Of a stretch of DNA of 12,708 bases, positions 7,433-12,708 are shown in pieces. Below the pieces are notes generated by a model. The model saw nothing but the letters and a program-made list of their open reading frames with translations. It did not search any database and was not told where the DNA came from. Origin of the DNA: Bacillota bacterium (GTDB taxonomy: Bacteria > Bacillota > Clostridia > Lachnospirales > Lachnospiraceae); assembly GCA_023387655.1 (NCBI GenBank), contig JAEWHR010000112.1, positions 1-12,708 of the forward strand. Reading direction: 5' to 3'. Position 1 is the stretch's first letter. Each line of letters starts with the position of its first letter. A program made the position numbers and the translations under genes.

Positions 7433-9001
7433 ATGGATCAAAAATCATGCAATGGAATTATTCATACGATTAAGTCCGGTGATACGCTATACAAATTAAG
7501 TGGATATTATAAGGTTCCACTGGCAGAAATTCTTCGCGCTAATCCATATGTGGATGTATACAACCTTCAGGTCGGAGAGCGTATCTGTATTCCTAATGCA
7601 ATCACTGGAACACCAACAACACCAGTAACTCCAATGCCACCAACTACATCAATGCCTACAAAACCAGGCAAACCAGTTCCACCTGTAATGATGCCTTCTA
7701 CTCCAAAGCCATCAATACCGAGTAAACCAACAGAGAAACCAGTTACATGTGATGGAATGTTTCATGTGATTCAGTCTGGGGACACATTCTATAAGCTAAG
7801 TTTACAATATAATGTTCCTTTGGATGCAATCATACGTGCAAATCCTTATGATAACCCATATAATCTTCAGATTGGACAGCGTGTATGTATTCCGGGCGGT
7901 GTAGCTCCACAACCATCTACGCCACCAGCTAAACCGGTACCACCAGTGATGCCTCCGGTAAAACCAGTGCCACCAACAATGCCTCCGGTAAAACCAGTGC
8001 CACCAACAATGCCTCCGGTTACTCCAGTCCCACCAGTGCAACCAGTACCACCGACAATGCCTCCGGTTATGCCAGTACCACCAAAGCCAGCCCCACCAAA
8101 GCCAGCCCCACCAAAACCGGCCCCACCAAAACCGGCTCCACCAAAACCGGCTCCACCAAAGCCAGCCCCACCAAAGCCGGCTCCACCAAAACCAGCTCCA
8201 CCAAAACCAACCCCACCAGTAATGCCACCAACACCACCATGTGAAGATGGTATGTTGCATACAATAAAAGCAGGAGATACGCTCTATAAGTTAAGCTTAG
8301 AATATAAAGTTCCATTAGCACTCATAATGCGTGCTAATCCAAACACTGATGTATATAATTTGCAAATTGGTCAGCAAATTTGTATTCCTATACTACCTGA
8401 AGAAAAACCAATGGTTCCAGTGCCACCAGTGATGCCACCTATAATGCCACCTGTGAGACCGCTTCCACCAGTGTCTCCAGCACCACCAATAGCACCACCG
8501 AAGCCGACACCTCTTCCATTACCGCAAAGACCAATAATACCACCGTTACCAGCACCAAAACCGATACCGCAAAGACCTCCAATTATTCCAAAACCTGAGA
8601 AACCACAAAGACCACCTCTTCGTCCTATTTTCCCTATAATAATAGAAAAAGAGTGCGAATGCCCAGAATGTCCAGTATGTCCAGTTTGTCCAGAAGAACC
8701 AGAGTACCCAGTATGCCCAGTTTGTCCAGTAGAGCCAGAGTGTGAGTTTGTTCCAATCTGCCCAATGGAACCAGAATGCCCAGTATGTCCAGAAGAACCA
8801 GTTTGTGAAGTTCCAAAAAGAATTCATACGAAAATGCATATGGTAAGAGAATGCGAATCAATCGGGGATATACTTCACATGCATGACATGACATTAGAAG
8901 AATTTTTCATGTTAAATGATGTTTGCGATGTGTGCTTAAAACCTTGCTGCGAAGTGAAAGTATTTGATAATAGACATGAGGCTAAGAGAAGGTTCTACTA
9001 A
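7433..9001 (+). CDS. Multi-LysM, proline- and cysteine-rich protein, probable spore-envelope protein (SafA-like)
   Basis: This 522-residue protein has three clear LysM domains (about 11-54, 111-154, 276-319), each with SGDT/AGDT, (K/N)VPL, RANP and a terminal CIP. A degenerate fourth copy lies at about 465-512. LysM binds N-acetylglucosamine-containing glycans such as peptidoglycan. Cysteines bracket each repeat: 6/52, 106/152, 270/317 and 458/505-506. Linkers are proline-rich, with nine KPAPP-type units near 218-262 and a segment at 407-458 with 12 cysteines in CPVCP-like motifs. The tail is basic (EAKRRFY). There is no signal peptide, anchor or catalytic domain. This fits a mother-cell-made coat or cortex protein like SafA better than a secreted hydrolase. 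The frame is open from 7406, but that ATG lies upstream of the predicted SigK transcript start and has no ribosome-binding site. The ATG at 7433 has AAGGA five bases upstream, so I chose it. The LysM assignment is secure; the spore role is inferred from the missing signal peptide, cysteine content and promoter. Confidence 0.82.
   Translation: MDQKSCNGIIHTIKSGDTLYKLSGYYKVPLAEILRANPYVDVYNLQVGERICIPNAITGTPTTPVTPMPPTTSMPTKPGKPVPPVMMPSTPKPSIPSKPTEKPVTCDGMFHVIQSGDTFYKLSLQYNVPLDAIIRANPYDNPYNLQIGQRVCIPGGVAPQPSTPPAKPVPPVMPPVKPVPPTMPPVKPVPPTMPPVTPVPPVQPVPPTMPPVMPVPPKPAPPKPAPPKPAPPKPAPPKPAPPKPAPPKPAPPKPAPPKPTPPVMPPTPPCEDGMLHTIKAGDTLYKLSLEYKVPLALIMRANPNTDVYNLQIGQQICIPILPEEKPMVPVPPVMPPIMPPVRPLPPVSPAPPIAPPKPTPLPLPQRPIIPPLPAPKPIPQRPPIIPKPEKPQRPPLRPIFPIIIEKECECPECPVCPVCPEEPEYPVCPVCPVEPECEFVPICPMEPECPVCPEEPVCEVPKRIHTKMHMVRECESIGDILHMHDMTLEEFFMLNDVCDVCLKPCCEVKVFDNRHEAKRRFY
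7951..8010 (+). repeat. Perfect 30-bp tandem duplication inside the LysM gene
   Basis: A 30-base unit at 7951-7980 is repeated without change at 7981-8010, and a third diverged copy begins at 8011. In frame it encodes ten residues ending in PVPPTM. Exact DNA identity indicates a recent duplication in the second proline-rich linker. Confidence 0.9.
8084..8218 (+). repeat. 15-bp in-frame minisatellite, nine units
   Basis: Nine consecutive 15-base units encode eight KPAPP pentapeptides and one final KPTPP. Units differ only at third codon positions (AAG/AAA, CCA/CCG, GCC/GCT) and in the last Ala-to-Thr change. Because the period is a multiple of three, unit gain or loss keeps the frame. It forms a polyproline-like spacer between LysM 2 and LysM 3. 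Confidence 0.93.
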
Positions 9002-9021
9002 TTTTAAAATGTTACTGTTAG

Positions 9022-9186
9022 TAAGCTAGTTATTAATTAGAAAGCTAGGTTTTAATTAGTAAGTTAGGTTTTTATAAGTAAGCAAGGCTTTAATGAGTTA
9101 ACAAGGTTTTTATTAGTAAACTAGGTTTTAATGAATTAGATAGGTTTTTACAAGTAAGTTTTAATGAACCGATAGGCTTATTCAAG
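9022..9186. repeat. Degenerate 19-bp tandem repeat with 38-bp higher-order period
   Basis: Seven successive 19-base units occupy 9022-9154 (consensus near TAAGCTAGGTTTTAATTAG), followed by a shortened unit (9155-9167) and one more 19-base unit (9168-9186). From the second unit on, endings alternate between TTTAAT-type and TTTTTA-type, giving a 38-base super-period. It follows the LysM stop by 20 bases and precedes the terminator, so it is probably transcribed as 3' UTR. No open frame or ribosome-binding site was found in it. Confidence 0.85.
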
Positions 9187-9205
9187 AATACGCTTAGTCA
9201 CTTTT

Positions 9206-9245
9206 GGGGGTTCCTAACGAGAATATGTTAGGAACCTCTGTTTTA
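9206..9245 (+). terminator. Intrinsic terminator after the LysM gene
   Basis: GGTTCCTAAC (9209-9218) pairs perfectly with GTTAGGAACC (9227-9236) around an 8-base loop. Flanking bases 9206-9208 can extend the stem with G-U and G-C pairs. A TCTGTTTT tail follows. It lies about 205 bases past the LysM stop and upstream of the next promoter. Confidence 0.8.
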
Positions 9246-9273
9246 AGTTTAAGGATTTGAGAAAAAATATTTC

Positions 9274-9289
9274 ATCTAACTTGTTAGAT
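9274..9289. promoter_or_regulatory. Palindromic candidate operator over the -35 box of the EAL gene
   Basis: ATCTAAC (9274-9280) and GTTAGAT (9283-9289) are perfect inverted arms around TT, a 16-bp dyad that fully covers the -35 hexamer at 9281-9286. That placement suits a dimeric repressor. The binding protein is unknown. Confidence 0.45.
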
Positions 9290-9309
9290 TTTACTAAATA
9301 TGCTATAAT
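9281..9309 (+). promoter_or_regulatory. Strong SigA promoter with extended -10, EAL gene
   Basis: TTGTTA (9281-9286), a 17-base spacer, and TATAAT (9304-9309) preceded by TGC form a near-consensus promoter with an extended -10 element. The transcript would start near 9316, leaving a leader of about 150 bases. Confidence 0.8.
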
Positions 9310-9315
9310 TTTATA

Positions 9316-9464
9316 GGATTCGATGAAATACTATAAAAAATTTCAAAAATAAAGAAAGTATTGAGTAACGTTTCAATGAAAATGTTATAGAAAAGAATAA
9401 GTGAGAAACGAGAGTTATTTCGTATCATAGTATGGTAGGTGCATGACTTACGAAGGAGGAGCAA
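9316..9464 (+). other. Long 5' leader of the EAL gene
   Basis: The leader contains one modest hairpin (9366-9373 with 9380-9387, including one G-U pair) and the ribosome-binding site AAGGAGG near 9453-9459. I looked for the conserved cores of c-di-GMP-I and -II riboswitches by eye and did not see them. No uORF with a clear ribosome-binding site was found. Confidence 0.4.
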
Positions 9465-11321
9465 ATGACCTATAACAAGGATGTGTTAGGAACGCAGTTT
9501 ACCCTAGAATTATCAAGTTATGCCTTAGAGCTTATGAGCAAAGTTAATGATGTATCGGAAGCGATATCCCTTCTATTAACTAAGGTTGGAGAACAATTTT
9601 CATTAAGTCACATTACAGTTCTAGAAAAGCAACACAATTTACCATGTTTTATGGCAACTTATGAATGGCTTACACCTGAGATCGAGCCAATGCGAAATCA
9701 AATTTTTACCTATTCTGAGGAGTTAAAAGAGATATTTTTCAAACATATGGATCAGTCGAGGGGATTTTTTACATTTCAAGAACTCAAAGAAATAAAAGAA
9801 GCGGAGAAAAATTTTCCTATTATAAAACAAAACAAAGTAGATAACATGGTTTTGTGTTCCCTCATACAAAAGAAAAGATTAATTGGGTTTATAAGTTTTG
9901 AATCTAGAAATGGGAAAGACTGTTTTTCAGACGAGGAAATTAGTGCGTTCTTACAGACGAAACGAATATTTGAAAACTTTTTTCTAATATATAGAGCAAA
10001 TCAGGAGGCACAAAGGCGTATTGAGCAAGTTACCTTTTTTGATCCAATAACAGGGCTAATAAAATATGATTACTTTTTAGAGAAAGCGGAATTGATTTAT
10101 AAAAATGATTCAAATAATCAGTACATATTATTTTATGCAGATATAAATAATTTCAAGTACTTTAATGAAACTTATGGATATGCTGCTGGGGATGAGGTAT
10201 TGCGTTTATTTGAACAGCATTTCATGTCACAAAGCCCACGTTATATCATTGGTAGTCGTATTTTTTCTGATTATTTTGTAGGTATGATTTCTTTAAAGGG
10301 ACCACTGATTAAACGTAAATTGATTCAAGAATTACAGATGTTAAATTATAGTTTTCAAAAAAAGATATTAAAACTATACCCGGAATCTTCGATACATGCT
10401 GTTACAGGAGTTATCTTGATTGATAATAAAGAAACAGATATTCAAACCTATATTGATAATGCGAATCAAGCAAGAAAAGTAGCAAAATTCAATCGAACTC
10501 ATTGTATTATCTTTGATAAAGATATGGAAGCAGAACGTAAAAAGTACTATCGGTTTACAAGTATGGCAGATGAGGCTTTAAAGAACGATGAGTTTTATTT
10601 TGAGTTACAACCAAAGATAGATCTGAGAACAAAGAGAATTGTGGGAGCAGAGGCATTGGTTCGTTGGGCACGCTCAGACGGTAGTGTTGTTTATCCAAAT
10701 GAATTCATACCAGTTTTTGAGAAGAATGGGTTTATAGCAAAATTAGATTTTTATGTCTATGGAAAAGTATGCGAATACTTAGTACATCGAATTCAACATG
10801 GGCTTGAGATTGTTCCAATCTCAGTGAATGTTTCAAGAGCACATTTAAAGCAAGATAACTTTGCAAGAAAAGTAACACGATTAGTGGAACAATATCAGAT
10901 TCCTCCAGAGTATCTTGAGTTTGAATTAACAGAGAATATCTTTTTAGAAAACTCAAAACAGGCGAAAGAAACATTAATGGAATTAAAAAATTATGGTTTT
11001 AAAGTATCAATGGATGATTTTGGATCAGGTTTTTCCTCATTAAATCTGTTAATGAATTTAGAATTTGATATATTAAAATTGGACAAAGACTTCCTAACAG
11101 ATAATATAGTTACAAAAAAAGAAGAAGTAGTAATTAAAAGCATCATAAGAATGGCTAAACTTATGAAAATGACTGTTCTTTGTGAGGGAGTTGAGACAAA
11201 AGAACAAGTTGATTTTTTAGAGCGGATGCAGTGCGATTTGGTACAAGGTTATTATTTTGGAAAACCAATGAAAACAGAAATGTTTGATGCTTGTATCAGT
11301 TCTGACCTTAAACAAGTATAA
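9465..11321 (+). CDS. c-di-GMP phosphodiesterase: GAF-like, degenerate GGDEF, EAL
   Basis: This 618-residue soluble protein is predicted to hydrolyse cyclic di-GMP to pGpG. Residues about 15-180 resemble a GAF sensor domain (ISLLLTKVGEQF start, LIGFISFES near the end). Residues about 190-350 form a GGDEF fold in which the signature is FSDYF (267-271) instead of GGDEF, so cyclase activity is unlikely, though Asp226 in YADINNFK and the AAGDEVL segment remain. Residues about 365-612 are an EAL domain with all hallmark residues: Glu396 in AEAL, Asn455, Glu487 in ELTE, Asp517-Asp518 in DDFGSG, Lys538, Glu574 in CEGVET and Gln594 in QGYYFGKP. The degenerate GGDEF may bind GTP and tune the EAL domain, as in other such pairs. 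There is no membrane segment. The start is ATG at 9465, with AGGAGG six bases upstream. It is a single-gene unit with its own promoter and terminator. The process it controls (motility, adhesion or sporulation) cannot be read from context. Confidence 0.92.
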   Translation: MTYNKDVLGTQFTLELSSYALELMSKVNDVSEAISLLLTKVGEQFSLSHITVLEKQHNLPCFMATYEWLTPEIEPMRNQIFTYSEELKEIFFKHMDQSRGFFTFQELKEIKEAEKNFPIIKQNKVDNMVLCSLIQKKRLIGFISFESRNGKDCFSDEEISAFLQTKRIFENFFLIYRANQEAQRRIEQVTFFDPITGLIKYDYFLEKAELIYKNDSNNQYILFYADINNFKYFNETYGYAAGDEVLRLFEQHFMSQSPRYIIGSRIFSDYFVGMISLKGPLIKRKLIQELQMLNYSFQKKILKLYPESSIHAVTGVILIDNKETDIQTYIDNANQARKVAKFNRTHCIIFDKDMEAERKKYYRFTSMADEALKNDEFYFELQPKIDLRTKRIVGAEALVRWARSDGSVVYPNEFIPVFEKNGFIAKLDFYVYGKVCEYLVHRIQHGLEIVPISVNVSRAHLKQDNFARKVTRLVEQYQIPPEYLEFELTENIFLENSKQAKETLMELKNYGFKVSMDDFGSGFSSLNLLMNLEFDILKLDKDFLTDNIVTKKEEVVIKSIIRMAKLMKMTVLCEGVETKEQVDFLERMQCDLVQGYYFGKPMKTEMFDACISSDLKQV

Positions 11322-11327
11322 GAAGTC

Positions 11328-11545
11328 ATGATTAATGAAAAATGTATAGAAGAAATGAAGTATATAGTAGAAGTATAGAAAAATAGAAGAATAAAAGTAT
11401 AGAAGAATAAAAGTATAGAAGTATAAAAGTATAAAAGTATATCAGTATATTAGTATAGAAGTGTAAAAGTATCAGTATACTAGTATAGAAATACAGAAGT
11501 ATATTAGTATAATCAGTATAGAAATATAGAATTAATGCAGTGTAG
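11328..11545. repeat. Irregular AGTATA-type repeats with a cytosine-free block
   Basis: The spacer after the EAL gene consists of many loose copies of AGTATARAA-like words, 8-10 bases long. Bases 11328-11442 (115 bases) contain no cytosine on the plus strand. Stop codons occur in all frames and no ribosome-binding site plus start is evident, so it is not coding. It lies before the terminator at 11574-11630 and is likely transcribed as 3' UTR. Bases 11546-11573 hold nothing recognisable. Confidence 0.8.
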
Positions 11546-11573
11546 AAATTTATAATTATAGAAATAAGCAGCT

Positions 11574-11630
11574 GAGATACCTAAAGTAATAAGGGAATTG
11601 CCTTATTACTCAAGGGTATCTCATTTTTTT
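11574..11630 (+). terminator. Strong intrinsic terminator after the EAL gene
   Basis: An outer stem, GAGATACC (11574-11581) with GGTATCTC (11615-11622), and an inner stem, AGTAATAAGG (11585-11594) with CCTTATTACT (11601-11610), are both perfect and are separated by a small internal loop. The terminal loop is six bases. A run of T begins at 11624. It isolates the EAL transcript from pstS. Confidence 0.93.
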
Positions 11631-11663
11631 ATACCTTTTTTGTGAAACAGAAAGGGTTCAAAT

Positions 11664-11691
11664 TTTACATAGATTTCACATAACTTATACA
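11664..11691 (+). promoter_or_regulatory. Pho-box-like triple repeat and promoter region of pstS
   Basis: TTTACA (11664-11669), TTCACA (11675-11680) and TATACA (11686-11691) start exactly 11 bp apart. This is the spacing and sequence type of PhoP-binding TT(A/C)ACA repeats in Gram-positive phosphate-starvation promoters. TTTACA and TATACA could also act as -35 and -10 boxes with a 16-base spacer, so the exact -10 is ambiguous. The position, about 95 bases before pstS, supports control by phosphate limitation. Confidence 0.6.
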
Positions 11692-11784
11692 ATAGTGTGA
11701 TAGTTCGAATAATTTTTTTGTGTTAAATTAAAAATGTCAAAAGGAAATGAAAAAAAGAATTCTCATGGGAAAAGGAGAGTAAGT

Positions 11785-12708
11785 ATGATGATAAGTAAAT
11801 TTATGAAGAAGGCAGCAGTCATGGCTTGTTGCGTAGCATTAATCGGGGGAGTACTTACCGGCTGCGGAAGTAATAATAACAGTAAAGATGAAAACAATTC
11901 GAATACAGGTAACTCAGGAGTGACAAATGAACCTACAAAAGCGGGTGATAACAAGGAAGAAGATAAAAAATTAAGTGGTTCTATTACCTTAATAGGTTCT
12001 ACCTCCATGGAGAAATTAAGCAATGCAGTTGCAGAAGATTTTATGAATAAAAATAGAAATGTAACAGTAACGCCGGAATTTGTTGGTTCTGGAGCAGGTA
12101 TTGAAGCAGTAATCAATGGCACCGCAGACATCGGTAATTCTTCAAGAAACTTAAAGGATGCAGAGAAAGAAGCTGGAGCAGTTGAAAATATTGTTGCAAT
12201 CGATGGTATAGCCGTAGTTCTTGATAAATCCAATACAGTAACAAACCTAACCAAGGATCAGTTAATTGGTATCTATACAGGGACTATCCGTAACTGGAGC
12301 GAATTAGGCGGAAATGACCAGCCAATCGTTGTTATCGGTAGAGAAGCTGGTTCTGGTACTAGAGGAGCATTTGAAGAAATCTTAAAAGTTGAAGACCAAT
12401 GTGTATATGCTAACGAGTTAGATAATACAGGTGCCGTAATGGCGAAGGTTGCTTCTACAAAAGGTGCAATCGGATATGTATCACTTGATGTTGTTGATGA
12501 TAGTGTGACTGTTGCTGATTTAGAAGGTGTTGCTGCAACAGCAGAGAATATCAAGGCAGGAAACTACTTCTTAAGCAGACCATTTGTAATGGCTACCAAA
12601 GGTGAAATCAGTGAGCAAAGTGAATTAATTCAAGCTTTCTTTGAATATCTAAAATCAGAGGATGGAAAAGCGATCATTGAAGCAGTTGGGTTAATTACTG
12701 TAGATTAA
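11785..12708 (+). CDS. pstS: Phosphate ABC transporter substrate-binding lipoprotein PstS
   Basis: This 307-residue lipoprotein captures phosphate outside the membrane for the PstCAB importer. A lysine-rich start, a hydrophobic core and the lipobox LTGC place the lipidated cysteine at residue 27. A low-complexity Asn/Asp/Lys/Glu tether (about 28-63) follows. Phosphate-binding motifs of the family are visible: GSTSM (71-75), GSGAGIE (101-107), DIGNSSR (115-121) and REAGSGTRGAF (186-196). The frame is open from 11734, but the ATG at 11785 has AAAGGAGAG ending five bases upstream and starts a normal signal peptide, so I chose it. The stop codon TAA is the last three bases of the window, so the gene is complete; pstC, pstA and pstB are presumably beyond the edge. 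Upstream Pho-box-like repeats suggest induction by phosphate starvation. Confidence 0.93.
   Translation: MMISKFMKKAAVMACCVALIGGVLTGCGSNNNSKDENNSNTGNSGVTNEPTKAGDNKEEDKKLSGSITLIGSTSMEKLSNAVAEDFMNKNRNVTVTPEFVGSGAGIEAVINGTADIGNSSRNLKDAEKEAGAVENIVAIDGIAVVLDKSNTVTNLTKDQLIGIYTGTIRNWSELGGNDQPIVVIGREAGSGTRGAFEEILKVEDQCVYANELDNTGAVMAKVASTKGAIGYVSLDVVDDSVTVADLEGVAATAENIKAGNYFLSRPFVMATKGEISEQSELIQAFFEYLKSEDGKAIIEAVGLITVD

Noticed and set aside
7802..8839. Long antisense open frames rich in tryptophan or leucine/valine opposite the LysM gene
   Set aside because: They are the reverse reading of proline codons (CCA/CCN read as TGG/NGG) in the repetitive linkers. Composition is extreme and no ribosome-binding sites or known domains are seen.
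9022..9186. 19-bp repeats as a CRISPR array
   Set aside because: The units are directly contiguous with no unique spacers, are AT-rich and diverged, and no cas gene is present.
9316..9464. c-di-GMP riboswitch in the leader of the phosphodiesterase gene
   Set aside because: Tempting because of gene function, but the conserved riboswitch cores were not visible; only a weak 8-bp hairpin was found.
11734..11784. ATG at 11734 as pstS start
   Set aside because: It would add 17 polar residues before a complete lipoprotein signal peptide; the strong AAAGGAGAG site lies just before 11785.
11763..12554. Antisense open frames across pstS
   Set aside because: They are shadows of the well-supported pstS frame, with no ribosome-binding site or recognisable domain.
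1..12708. Mobile element or phage-derived island
   Set aside because: No transposase, integrase, terminal inverted repeats, target duplications or tRNA attachment site were seen; all genes are host-type.

Overview
The window looks like a chromosomal segment of a low-GC, anaerobic, spore-forming Clostridia, most likely a Lachnospiraceae of the Clostridium (Lachnoclostridium) phytofermentans type. This is inferred from AT-rich coding and spacer DNA, strong purine-rich ribosome-binding sites, a giant oxygen-sensitive type iron-sulfur activase/dehydratase fusion, a 7TM hybrid histidine kinase, a sporulation-style LysM protein and a PstS lipoprotein. No rRNA, tRNA, CRISPR array, transposase or phage gene is visible.

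Layout. Bases 1-60 hold a symmetric stem-loop terminator. Two genes on the minus strand follow: a hybrid sensor kinase (7TM sensor, PAS, HisKA, HATPase, REC, HPt; 2684 to 102) and, upstream of it, a 1431-residue fusion of two BcrAD/BadFG-type activator ATPase domains with a duplicated HgdB-like iron-sulfur reductase module (7154 to 2859). The 174-bp spacer between them contains a perfect 13-bp hairpin, a weak promoter and a 9-bp direct repeat. The giant gene has a near-consensus SigA promoter carrying a 12-bp palindrome. Divergent from it is a LysM-domain protein (7433-9001) with no signal peptide, proline-rich linkers, a 15-bp in-frame minisatellite and a Cys-Pro-rich segment; its promoter resembles the SigK consensus. 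Next come a 19-bp tandem-repeat spacer and a terminator, then a GAF/degenerate GGDEF/EAL protein (9465-11321) with its own strong promoter, then a cytosine-free AGTATA-repeat spacer and a strong terminator, and finally a complete pstS (11785-12708) with a three-repeat Pho-box-like upstream element.

Functional reading. These are mostly single-gene transcription units, not one operon. Three concern sensing or signalling (hybrid kinase, c-di-GMP phosphodiesterase, phosphate uptake), one low-potential electron transfer chemistry, and one spore-envelope structure. The least conventional items are the giant fusion with its nested twofold duplications, the LysM protein in which three LysM repeats plus a degenerate fourth are each bracketed by a cysteine pair, and the two unrelated repeat-rich 3' spacers.
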